The notes below the pieces were generated by a model. It was not told the DNA's origin. It ran no database searches and saw only the letters and a list, made by a program, of their open reading frames with translations. A stretch of DNA of 64,000 nt from Pseudoduganella rivuli (GTDB lineage: Bacteria > Pseudomonadota > Gammaproteobacteria > Burkholderiales > Burkholderiaceae_D): assembly GCF_009674485.1 (NCBI RefSeq), contig NZ_WKJJ01000007.1, forward strand, positions 124,001 through 188,000, in the 5' to 3' direction. Of this stretch, positions 45,681-53,851 are shown one piece after another. How positions within the stretch are numbered: the first letter of the stretch is position 1; the number at the start of each line of letters is the position of its first letter. Made by a program: the position numbers and the translations under genes.

Positions 45681-47069
45681 ATGACCGATTTACCTCGCCG
45701 CCGCTTACTTACCGCTTCACTGACGGCTTCCCTAGCCGGCTCGCTGGCCACTGCCGCCTCGGTCCTGCCTGGGACAGCGCAGGCGGCCGCGCCAGCCGCC
45801 GCCAGCCGCAAACCGCTGGCGGCCACGCCGCCCATGGGCTGGAACAGCTGGAATTCGTTTGGCCCCACCATCACCGAAGCGCAGGCGCTGGAGAATGCGC
45901 GCATCATGGTGGACAAGCTGCTGCCGTCCGGTTACAACGTTTTCACGGTCGACATCCAGTGGTATGAACCCAAGGCCAACAGCTACGAATACCGCAAGGA
46001 TGCCGAACTCACGATGGATGGCTATGGCCGCCTGCTGCCGGCGCCGAACCGGTTCCCGTCCGCAGCGAACGGCAAAGGCTTCAAGAGCCTGGCCGACCAG
46101 ATTCACCGCATGGGCATGAAGTTCGGCATCCACCTGATGCGCGGGATTCCGCGCCAGGCGGTGCGGATGAATACGCCGATCCTGGGCACCAACCTGCGCG
46201 CGCAGGATATTGCCGACACCAAGGCCATTTGCGAGTGGAACGGCGACATGTACGGCGTCGACATGAGCAAGCCGGGTGCGCAGGCTTACTATGATTCGGT
46301 CTTCAAGCTGTATGCGTCGTGGGGCGTGGATTTCATCAAGATGGATGACATGTCGCGCCCGTATGACAAGAATTGGCCCGAGGTCGAAGCCGCCCACAAG
46401 GCCATCGTGGCGTCCGGCCGCGCCATGACGCTGAGCCTGTCGCCAGGCGAAATGGACTTGAAATGGGCGCTGCACGTGCCGCATTATGCGCAAATGTGGC
46501 GTATCTCGGACGACTTCTGGGACGAGTGGAAACTGCTGAACGAACAGTTCCAGCGCCTGGAAAACTGGAATCCCGTGATGGGCGCGAACTCGTGGCCGGA
46601 TGCCGACATGCTGCCGCTGGGCCGTCTGGCGCTGGGCGAACGGAACACGAAATTCACGCCAGACGAGCAGCAGACCCTGATGTCCCTGTGGAGCATTGCG
46701 CGCTCGCCGCTGATCATGGGCGGCGACTTGCGCCACCTGGATGCGCCGACACTGGCGCTGCTGACCAATCCCGAAGTGCTGGCGGTGAACCAGAAAAGCC
46801 ACGACAACCGGCCGCACCGCGCGGACGCGGGCACGCGCATCTGGAGTGCCCGCCCGAACGGCGCCGCTGCCGGCGTGTATTACCTGGCGCTGTTCAATAC
46901 GGAAGACAAGCCGACGGAAATCAATTTCGACCTGTCGCGCCTGAACCTGGGTGGCAAGACCGTCGCGGTGCGCGACCTGTGGGCGCGCCAGGACCGTGCA
47001 CCGGTGCGCGGCGCCATTCGCCAGGCGCTGGCGCCGCATGCGTCGGTTCTTTTACGGGTCGCAAGTTAA
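45681..47069 (+). CDS. GH27-like alpha-galactosidase, Tat-exported
   Basis: 462 residues. A twin-arginine signal (PRRRLLTASL) leads to 'TPPMGWNSWNSFG', the GH27 opening. The nucleophile Asp lies in 'DFIKMDDMSRP' and the acid/base Asp in 'WRISDDFWDEW'. 'SWPDADMLPLG' and 'ARSPLIMGGDL' are also family marks. The C-terminal domain is a short Greek-key sheet. GH27 enzymes release alpha-D-galactose or beta-L-arabinopyranose. Standard xyloglucan has beta-galactose, so the exact bond is open. Its promoter block ties it to the same regulon. Confidence 0.85.
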   Translation: MTDLPRRRLLTASLTASLAGSLATAASVLPGTAQAAAPAAASRKPLAATPPMGWNSWNSFGPTITEAQALENARIMVDKLLPSGYNVFTVDIQWYEPKANSYEYRKDAELTMDGYGRLLPAPNRFPSAANGKGFKSLADQIHRMGMKFGIHLMRGIPRQAVRMNTPILGTNLRAQDIADTKAICEWNGDMYGVDMSKPGAQAYYDSVFKLYASWGVDFIKMDDMSRPYDKNWPEVEAAHKAIVASGRAMTLSLSPGEMDLKWALHVPHYAQMWRISDDFWDEWKLLNEQFQRLENWNPVMGANSWPDADMLPLGRLALGERNTKFTPDEQQTLMSLWSIARSPLIMGGDLRHLDAPTLALLTNPEVLAVNQKSHDNRPHRADAGTRIWSARPNGAAAGVYYLALFNTEDKPTEINFDLSRLNLGGKTVAVRDLWARQDRAPVRGAIRQALAPHASVLLRVAS

Positions 47070-47132
47070 TATTGCCGGCGGCGGAGACGGATGCAATCGC
47101 GTATGGTTTGTCGGGCCGCCTGGCTTGTTCGG

Positions 47133-47996
47133 CTACTTGAACCGATCAAAGAAAGCCTTGGACTCCTGCGCCGAGAAATTGGGGTACCAGTGGCCGCCAG
47201 TCTCCGTGCCGCACCAAATCACGGGCTTGCCGCCGTCGCAGCCTTGGTACTCCACGCAGCCGTTACTACCCACGGGCACTGTGGCGGTACTACAGCTATT
47301 GCGCTTGAGGAAAAGATCGCGCGCCTGCATCCCCGCTGAGTAAGGCACAGTGTTATCGTCTTTGGCGTGGATGAACAGGGCCGCCACCTTGTTGGAGGAA
47401 TCGGCACAGCCGCTCCACAGTGAACCGGCCATAGGCACGATCGCCCGCACCACGTCGCCCATCTGGCATCCGATGGCGTTGGACATCATGCCGCCAAAAC
47501 TGAAGCCGGTAGCGAAAACACGCCGGGTGTCGGTGCACGCGCCCTGCTGTACCTCACTGATCATGGCGCGCAGGAAGCGAATGTCGCGGTCGCCAGTGTT
47601 GGCCCAACCCGCATCCAGGCCCTGCGGGGCAACAAAGATGGCGTCGCCGCCGTACAAATTCTTCAGCCCGAAAAAGCCGCTCCAACCGTAGACATCGGCG
47701 GCGCTGCCATCACGCCAGTGCAGCCCGATGATCACAGGATAGGCCTTGTTGCGGTCATAGGCCGCAGGCATCTCGATCCAGTAGCTGCGCTGCGTACTGT
47801 CGCTGGTGAGCGTATGCAGGCCGGTGGCCAGTTTGGCGCCGCCGCCACAGCCTGCGGTGCCCGTTGCCGGCGCGGCGACGGCAGTGGAGGGGAGGGGGGG
47901 GGACGCTGGCGTTGCTGCGGAGGTGCTGGTGGCGCCTGTCCCCTCTCCGCAAGCAATGAGCGTGGTGAAAAGTAACGCGGCCCATACAAATCTCAT
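47133..47996 (-). CDS. LpqC/feruloyl-esterase-type lipoprotein
   Basis: 287 residues with lipobox LIAC and a Thr/Ala/Pro-rich linker. 'YPVIIGLHWRDGSA', the elbow GFSFGG and 'GGHWYPNF' form the catalytic Ser, oxyanion and His positions of the PHB-depolymerase/feruloyl esterase group (LpqC). Several cysteines suggest disulfides. It may remove ferulate or acetyl groups from plant glycans. It is convergent with GH27 and its base composition is a little lower in GC than its neighbours. Confidence 0.8.
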   Translation of the reverse strand: MRFVWAALLFTTLIACGEGTGATSTSAATPASPPLPSTAVAAPATGTAGCGGGAKLATGLHTLTSDSTQRSYWIEMPAAYDRNKAYPVIIGLHWRDGSAADVYGWSGFFGLKNLYGGDAIFVAPQGLDAGWANTGDRDIRFLRAMISEVQQGACTDTRRVFATGFSFGGMMSNAIGCQMGDVVRAIVPMAGSLWSGCADSSNKVAALFIHAKDDNTVPYSAGMQARDLFLKRNSCSTATVPVGSNGCVEYQGCDGGKPVIWCGTETGGHWYPNFSAQESKAFFDRFK

Positions 47997-48044
47997 ATCT
48001 TCTCCTTATAATTGTGCAATCCGGCGAAAAAAAATGCATAAAAA

Positions 48045-48070
48045 AACGCCGGTTTTTGAAAGCCGGCGTT
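48045..48070 (-). terminator. Rho-independent terminator after the PEP-CTERM gene
   Basis: AACGCCGG pairs with CCGGCGTT around ten bases, and seven T residues, counting two of the stem, end the minus-strand copy. It lies 63 bases after the PEP-CTERM stop. Confidence 0.75.
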
Positions 48071-48132
48071 TGTCTGAGTCAGTTCCAGTTTTCAAAAGCT
48101 GACCCGGAAACTGGGAGCCATGCTGCCCGGAC

Positions 48133-48714
48133 TTAACCGCGGCGGCGGCGCGTCAGCCCGGCGGCGCCGAGGCCTGCCAGCATCAGCGCCAGCGTGCCCG
48201 GCAGTGGAACGCTGCCCGTCGCCGCATCCACGTCGACGTTGTCGAGCTGGTTGAAGGCGCCCGAACTGATGCGCAGTTCCGTGATGCCGTTCAGTGCCGT
48301 GCTCCACAGGCCCGCGTCCTGGATGGAGCCCAGCAACGTGCCGTCGGCCGACACGGTACTCCAGTCCATGTAGTAGTCAAAACTGTTCAGGTTGAACGTG
48401 CCGCCGCCGACGCGGGTCAGCGTCACGTACGTGTCCGACCCGTTGTCGAGGCCATCGTGCCAGTTGAACGTCTGCGGTTCATAGGTGCCGGTGCCGATGT
48501 TTGCCGACTCGGCCGCCGCGTTGGGCGCGTTCAGGGTCAGCTGGAAGCCCGATTCCACATAGCTCAGGTTCGTGCCGTTATAGCTCATGCTGCCCGCCAG
48601 CGGGAAGCCGTCGCCGTACATCATCTCGGTCAGGCCGTCGAAGTTCAGGACGGTGGCGCTGGCGCTGCCTGCGGCCATCAGGGCGATGGCGGCGAGGATG
48701 GATTTAATTTTCAT
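48133..48714 (-). CDS. PEP-CTERM sorting-domain protein
   Basis: 193 residues. The signal peptide MKIKSILAAIALMAAGSASA is followed by a beta-rich secreted domain of about 145 residues ('TVLNFDGLTEMMYGDGFPL'). The C-terminus is VPLPGTLALML...GLTRRRRG, a sorting signal of the PEP-CTERM/exosortase system with VPLP in place of VPEP. Such proteins are exported and anchored or released, often with extracellular polysaccharide. The exosortase is not in the window. Start at 48714 has GGAG. It sits directly downstream of the GH74 genes with 61 bases between, so it may share their transcript. Confidence 0.85.
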   Translation of the reverse strand: MKIKSILAAIALMAAGSASATVLNFDGLTEMMYGDGFPLAGSMSYNGTNLSYVESGFQLTLNAPNAAAESANIGTGTYEPQTFNWHDGLDNGSDTYVTLTRVGGGTFNLNSFDYYMDWSTVSADGTLLGSIQDAGLWSTALNGITELRISSGAFNQLDNVDVDAATGSVPLPGTLALMLAGLGAAGLTRRRRG

Positions 48715-48775
48715 GGAAAACTCCAAAATAGTCGAAACTGCCGGCGCCACCGGGGAGGCGCCGGCATGGTCAAAA

Positions 48776-51115
48776 TCAATAGCTGAAGATCACGCCACGG
48801 CCGTTGGCGGAAGCGAACACGCGTCCGGGCACGGACTGGTCGGCCGCCAGGTTGCCGATACCGCCATACTGGTGCTTGTCGTCGTTGATGCGGCGCCACG
48901 TCGCGGCGCCGTCATCGGAGCGGTAGACACCCCACTGGCCGTTGATGACGCCGACGATGTAGATGGACGCCGAGTACGTTGCGCCGGCCGGCGCCTTGCC
49001 CAGCGAGATCGACGTCGCGCTATACACTTCCGGGTACAGCCACGTCGGGTTCTTGCCCCAGATCGGCGCCGTCACGTTCAACTTGGTCCAGGTTGCGCCC
49101 GAGTCCGTCGAATGCAGGATGTTCTGCCCATCGACGACCCAGACATCGCCTTCCGCATTCGGGTTGACGGCGATCGACGTCGTGCCGAAGTCCGCCACCA
49201 GCGCGCCGGCGCTCTTGAACGAAGCGCTTTCCGTGAACGTATGGCCGCCGTCCGTCGAGTACCAGAAGTGCGACGTGTCCGACCACTGGTTCCACCAAGC
49301 GCCGCCCGAATTGAAGGCATACACTTTGTTCGGGTTCTTGCGGTCGGCCACGATGTGGTAGGCGCGGTTGATGCCCACCCCGGACAGTCCAGGCAGGTTG
49401 GTATAGGTCCAGGTGGCGCCGTTGTTGGTCGTGTAGGCCGGCACGGAGTTGCTCGGCGCCCACACCACATTGTTTGGCTTGGTCACGGCGACGCTGGCCC
49501 AGTCGCCCTCGTTCGTCGCGGCGTCCGGGTGTTCGCTGGCAAACCGCGTCCACGTCACGCCGGCGTCGTTGGAATAGACGCCGTGCACGCCGCCCTGGAT
49601 ATAGCCAGGGTTGCCGATAGCCGCGATGTAGGCGGAATTGGACCACGCCGTGTCGATGCCGACGCTGTTGGCGAAAACCCGGATTCCGCGCGTGGCGGAT
49701 TTCAGCAATTCGGTCTGGACCACCGCGCCGATGTCGCCGGAACCGTTCAGCAGCGTGTAGGACGCGCCTTTCGGTGGCGTCATCAGCGACAGCGTGGCGG
49801 TTTCCTCGATGCCGGCGACGGAACCTTTCCAGGTTGGGCCGGCCGACGATGCGTTTTTGGTCTCGATGATGCCGCCGCCATGGACGTGCAGGATGTGGTC
49901 GCGGTTGAACGGGTCGATCTCGACGTCGTCGACCCAGCCCGAAGCGGTTTCGCCCGGCGTCATCGATTCGATTTCGCGCCAGGTCTTGCCGGCGTCGTCC
50001 GACAGCTGGACGATAGGCATGCCATTCCAGTTACCCCAGGAATTGGTCACGCCCAGTGCAATGCGGGTGGTCGGGCCGGAGCCGGAAACGGACAGGCCGC
50101 CCATGCCGAAGTTCACCCATTGTTCTGGATCGTAGCTCTTCAGCAGTGTCCAGTTGGTGCCGTCGAACTTGTACAGCCGGCTTGCGCCGCCTGCGCCTGG
50201 GCCCATGTCCTTGGTGAAGGCCACATAGATCATGCCATCCTTGGCGCGCACCATGTGCGGGATATGGAAGCCCGTCACCGGCGTCTCGATGCCGGTCCAC
50301 GTCGCGCCGCCATCGGTTGATTTGTACAAGCTGTTGGACAGGCCGGCGGCGCTGCCATAGTCGGGCCCCACGGCCGCGTAAATGGTTTGCGTGGCCGTGC
50401 CGGCATTGGTGGTCGACGTGTCGAACAGGACACCTTCGATGCCGCCCGCGGTGCGGCCGGGCAGGGCGCCGATCTGGTCGCCCGGGTACTGGAACGACGA
50501 CAGCGACGTTACCTGGTTCCAGGTCTGGCCATAATCCGCGCTTTTCCACAGGCCGGATGTGCGGGTGCCGTAGTACAGCACCGACGATTTATTAGGATCG
50601 ACCATCAGGCGTTCGCCGATGGCGCGGCCCGGGTCGTTGGCGCCGGTACGGAACGGCAGTTCCACGTAGGTCCAGTTGTCGCCACGGTCGGTCGACGTAT
50701 ACAGGCGGCCGTTGCGGCCATCCCAGTCGTACAGGCCGGTGCTCATGTAGACGCGCTTGTCGTCATTCGGGTCCAGCGCCATGCTTTCGCTGCCCATATA
50801 GAAGCCATCGCGGTTGCTGAGGAAGTCCGTGATCGGCACCCAAGCCGAGGCAGCGGGATTCCAGCGGTAGGCGCCGCCGATGTCGGTGCGGGCATACAGC
50901 AGGTCCGGGGTGGTCGGGTGGTAAATCAGGCCGGCAACGTAGCCGCCGCCGCCGAATTTGACGTTCTGCCAGCGGGTGCCGATGGCGTCCGGGGCCGCGC
51001 CGCCTTGTTTGGCGGCATACGATGGCGACTGCGCGGACGGATCGCCGCTGCCGCCGCATGCCGCCAGCAAGGCGGCGGTGACCGCGGCCAGTGCAACTAA
51101 GTGCTTGTGCTTCAT
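48776..51115 (-). CDS. GH74 xyloglucanase lipoprotein, copy 1
   Basis: 779 residues. Lipobox LLAAC and a short Ser/Gly linker precede the GH74 double seven-bladed propeller. 'YVAGLIYHPTTPDLLYARTDIGGAYRW' (in parts) carries the first catalytic Asp (TDIGG). Asp-box repeats such as 'STDRGDNWT' and 'SDDAGKTW' follow. 'HVHGGGIIETKN' is a family segment. GH74 enzymes cut the beta-1,4-glucan backbone of xyloglucan. Its middle part ('KFDGTNWTLLKSYD', 'FGMGGLSVSGSG') is almost the same as in copy 2. The gap to copy 2 is 106 bases without a promoter block, so both are probably one transcript. Confidence 0.92.
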   Translation of the reverse strand: MKHKHLVALAAVTAALLAACGGSGDPSAQSPSYAAKQGGAAPDAIGTRWQNVKFGGGGYVAGLIYHPTTPDLLYARTDIGGAYRWNPAASAWVPITDFLSNRDGFYMGSESMALDPNDDKRVYMSTGLYDWDGRNGRLYTSTDRGDNWTYVELPFRTGANDPGRAIGERLMVDPNKSSVLYYGTRTSGLWKSADYGQTWNQVTSLSSFQYPGDQIGALPGRTAGGIEGVLFDTSTTNAGTATQTIYAAVGPDYGSAAGLSNSLYKSTDGGATWTGIETPVTGFHIPHMVRAKDGMIYVAFTKDMGPGAGGASRLYKFDGTNWTLLKSYDPEQWVNFGMGGLSVSGSGPTTRIALGVTNSWGNWNGMPIVQLSDDAGKTWREIESMTPGETASGWVDDVEIDPFNRDHILHVHGGGIIETKNASSAGPTWKGSVAGIEETATLSLMTPPKGASYTLLNGSGDIGAVVQTELLKSATRGIRVFANSVGIDTAWSNSAYIAAIGNPGYIQGGVHGVYSNDAGVTWTRFASEHPDAATNEGDWASVAVTKPNNVVWAPSNSVPAYTTNNGATWTYTNLPGLSGVGINRAYHIVADRKNPNKVYAFNSGGAWWNQWSDTSHFWYSTDGGHTFTESASFKSAGALVADFGTTSIAVNPNAEGDVWVVDGQNILHSTDSGATWTKLNVTAPIWGKNPTWLYPEVYSATSISLGKAPAGATYSASIYIVGVINGQWGVYRSDDGAATWRRINDDKHQYGGIGNLAADQSVPGRVFASANGRGVIFSY

Positions 51116-51221
51116 TATCGCTCCTCAAAATCATTTGAATTATGGTTGCCGGCATGCTGGCTCTCTGGCCACTTTGGTTCCCGCGATCCGACCGGCACGG
51201 CTGACGCGGGGTGTTCAGTGC

Positions 51222-53603
51222 TTAGTTGGTGTAGAGCATCCCCCGGCCGGTGCCGCTGAAGTAAATCCGGCCATAGATGTTCTGGTCCGCGGCCAGCGCG
51301 CCTATGCCGCCATACTGGTGGGCGTCGTCATTGAAGCGCGACCACGTGGCGCCGCCATCGTTGGAGCGGTACACGCCCCAGACATTGTTCATCACACCCA
51401 CCACGTAGACGGCCGCCGAATACTTGGCGCCGTTCGCCGCCTTGCCCAGCGCAATCAGGCTGGCGCCCTGCGTGCCCGCGCCTGACGCGAAGTTGGTGAG
51501 CTTGGTCCAGGTCGCGCCCGAATCGAGCGAGTGGTACACGGCATTGCCGTCCGCCAGCCAGAGGTCGCCCTCGGCGTTCGGGTTGACCGCCATCGACGTG
51601 ACCCAGGATGCGTTGGGGGCCAGGTTGGCCGATACCGAGCCGGCGCTCAAGGTGAAGGACTGGCCGCCATCGGTCGAGACGTAGACCTTGCCAGGCGTAC
51701 CCCAGGTGGCGCCGCCCGAATCATAGGCGTAGACCTTGTTCGGGTTCTTGCGGTCGGCCGCCAGGCGGTAGCCACGGTTCCAGCCGTTGGCGACAGACGG
51801 CAGCGCCGGCAGGTTGGTCGTGCTCCAGCTTGCGCCATTGTTGGCGGTGTACGATGGCACGGCATTGGCCGGCGCCCACACTACCTTGTTGCGCGCGGTG
51901 ACAGCGATGTCGCCGCCTTGGGTGGCGCCGGCCGGCAAGGTGGCGAATTTCGCCCACGTCTTGCCGCCGTCGCCCGACCAGAAACCAGTGTTGGTGTTGC
52001 TGGAATTGATGGTGCCGATGCCGGCGATGTACAGTGGATCGGCCCACGCCATGTCGGCGGCATAGGCATTGCTCCAGCCCGTGCCCGGATTCAAGGTCGG
52101 TGTGGCGCTCAAGTCCGTGTCGACCCACAGGCCGACGTCGCCCGAGCTGTTGAGCAGGATGTACGGCGCGCCAGGCGGCGGGGTGGTGATGGACAGCACG
52201 GCGGTTTCCTCGATGCCGGCGATATTTCCCTTCCAGGTCGGCGTGGCCGACGACGCGTTTTTCGTCTCGATGATGCCGCCGCCGTGCACGTGCAGGATGT
52301 GGTCGGGGTTGGACGGGTCGATCTCGACGTCGTCGACCCAGCCCGAAGCGGTTTCGCCCGGCGTGTCCGCCTCAATTTCGCGCCAGGTCTTGCCGGCGTC
52401 GTCCGACAGCTGGACGATCGGCAGCCCTTTGGAGCCCCAGGAGTTGCTCACGCCCAGCGCAATGCGGGTGGTCGCGCCGCTGCCGTAGACGGACAGGCCG
52501 CCCATGCCAAAGTTCACCCATTGCTGCGTATCGTAGCTCTTCAGCAGTGTCCAGTTCGTGCCGTCGAATTTGTAGAGACGGCCGGGGCCGCCGGCGCCCG
52601 GCCCGGAATCCTTGGTGAATGCGACGTAGAACATGCCGTCGGCGGCGCGCACCATGTGGGGAATGTGGTAGCCCGACACCGGCGTCGCGACGGCGGTCCA
52701 CGTGGCGCCGCCGTCGGTGGATTTGTACATGCTCGCACTCAGGCCTGCCACCTTGGCATAGTCCGGCGCGATGGCGGTATAGATGGTCTGGGTGGCGGTG
52801 CCGGTCCCTTTGGTGCCGGTGTCATACACCACCAGTTCGACGCCCATGCCGCCGCCGGCGGCGCTGATCTGGTCGGACGTCATTTTGACCGGCGACAGCG
52901 ACGTGACTTGTGACCACGTCAGGCCGGCATCCGCGCTCTTCCACAGGCCGGCCGTGCGCGAGCCGAAGAACAGCGTCGATGGCTTGTTGGGGTCGACCAT
53001 CAGGCGTTCGCCTATGGCGCGGCCCGGATTATTGCCGCCCAGCGGGAAGGGCAGGTCGACGTGGGTCCAGGTGGTGCCGCGGTCTTTGGAGATGTACAGG
53101 CGACCGTTGCCCTCGAACGTGTACATGCCCGTGGCCATGTAGACCAGCTGGTCGTTGTTCGGATCGAGCGCGATGCTTTCGATGCCATGGAAACGGCTCT
53201 CGCTTGCGCCAAAGCCCAGGCCATCGGTGATGGGCGTCCATGTTGACGTGGCCTGGTTCCAGCGGTAGGCGCCGCCGATGTCGGTGCGGGCGTACAACAG
53301 GTTGGCGGTGCTCGGATGGTAAATCAGGCCCGTGACATAGCCGCCGCCGCCGAACTGCACACTTTTGAAAGTGGCCGGCCCGGATGCGGTGCCGCCGCTG
53401 TCAGGCGGCGTCGTTGGCGTGGTGGGCGTGGTGGTGCCGGTGTCGGGCGGGGTGGTCGGCGTGACGGGCGGCGTGACAGCGCTGCCCGGCTGGCTGGGAG
53501 CCGGTGCGGTAGGCGCTGAGCCGCCGCCGCCACCGCCGCAGCCCGCCAGCAGGGCGGTGAGCAGGGTAGGGATGGCGAGCGTGAGGCGGTGTTTCGGATT
53601 CAA
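51222..53603 (-). CDS. GH74 xyloglucanase lipoprotein, copy 2
   Basis: 793 residues if it begins at TTG 53603, nine bases after GGAG; the ATG codons further upstream have no ribosome site and lie in the leader. Lipobox LLAGC is followed by Gly-rich and Pro/Thr-rich repeats (TPTTPPDTGTTTPTTP-like) as a long spacer, which would hold the enzyme away from the membrane. The catalytic part has 'LLYARTDIGGAYRW', Asp boxes and 'HVHGGGIIETKN'. It is the nearest paralogue of copy 1. It is first in the transcript from promoter block F. Confidence 0.9.
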   Translation of the reverse strand: MNPKHRLTLAIPTLLTALLAGCGGGGGGSAPTAPAPSQPGSAVTPPVTPTTPPDTGTTTPTTPTTPPDSGGTASGPATFKSVQFGGGGYVTGLIYHPSTANLLYARTDIGGAYRWNQATSTWTPITDGLGFGASESRFHGIESIALDPNNDQLVYMATGMYTFEGNGRLYISKDRGTTWTHVDLPFPLGGNNPGRAIGERLMVDPNKPSTLFFGSRTAGLWKSADAGLTWSQVTSLSPVKMTSDQISAAGGGMGVELVVYDTGTKGTGTATQTIYTAIAPDYAKVAGLSASMYKSTDGGATWTAVATPVSGYHIPHMVRAADGMFYVAFTKDSGPGAGGPGRLYKFDGTNWTLLKSYDTQQWVNFGMGGLSVYGSGATTRIALGVSNSWGSKGLPIVQLSDDAGKTWREIEADTPGETASGWVDDVEIDPSNPDHILHVHGGGIIETKNASSATPTWKGNIAGIEETAVLSITTPPPGAPYILLNSSGDVGLWVDTDLSATPTLNPGTGWSNAYAADMAWADPLYIAGIGTINSSNTNTGFWSGDGGKTWAKFATLPAGATQGGDIAVTARNKVVWAPANAVPSYTANNGASWSTTNLPALPSVANGWNRGYRLAADRKNPNKVYAYDSGGATWGTPGKVYVSTDGGQSFTLSAGSVSANLAPNASWVTSMAVNPNAEGDLWLADGNAVYHSLDSGATWTKLTNFASGAGTQGASLIALGKAANGAKYSAAVYVVGVMNNVWGVYRSNDGGATWSRFNDDAHQYGGIGALAADQNIYGRIYFSGTGRGMLYTN

Positions 53604-53703
53604 GGTGTAGTTCTCCAGCAATAGGTGATGGGGTCGAGTTGTCCGGTACCGCATGCCGGGCGTGCCCACTGCCGGAACGATGTTCATACCGCGTGCACAT
53701 TGA

Positions 53704-53717
53704 TTAATGTGGCTTAA
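53704..53717. promoter_or_regulatory. TTAATGT-N2-CTTAA-type operator, GH74 copy 2
   Basis: TTAATGTGGCTTAA. The same element stands at 56316-56329, 59089-59102 and, with one extra base, 59571-59585. Here it lies about 12 bases downstream of the -10 of block F. Confidence 0.55.
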
Positions 53718-53728
53718 CTCCATGCTGA

Positions 53729-53789
53729 ATAATGCTTGCGGCCGCATTGCTCTGCAATTGCGAAAGTAAACAATGCGGCATATGAAATT
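53729..53789 (-). promoter_or_regulatory. Shared promoter block, copy F, with a long inverted repeat
   Basis: On the minus strand: AATTTCAT, 21 more bases, CAATTG with -35 TTGCAG, 17 bases, -10 CATTAT (53729-53734). GCCGCATTG (53741-53749) and CAATGCGGC (53771-53779) form a perfect inverted repeat 21 bases apart, conserved in copy G. It drives GH74 copies 2 and 1. Confidence 0.6.
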
Positions 53790-53793
53790 GAAT

Positions 53794-53820
53794 AAAAAAA
53801 CGGAGGCGCGTGGCCTCCGT
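53794..53820 (-). terminator. Rho-independent terminator of GH74 copy 3
   Basis: ACGGAGGC pairs with GCCTCCGT around five bases, with seven T residues on the minus strand. It stands 31 bases after the stop of copy 3 and directly abuts promoter block F. Confidence 0.85.
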
Positions 53821-53851
53821 TACGCACGCCGCGGGACGGGCTGCAGCTTAC

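Noticed and set aside
53365..53540. Tandem repeat DNA in GH74 copy 2
   Set aside because: It simply encodes the Thr/Pro-rich linker of the lipoprotein; it is no CRISPR or mobile repeat.
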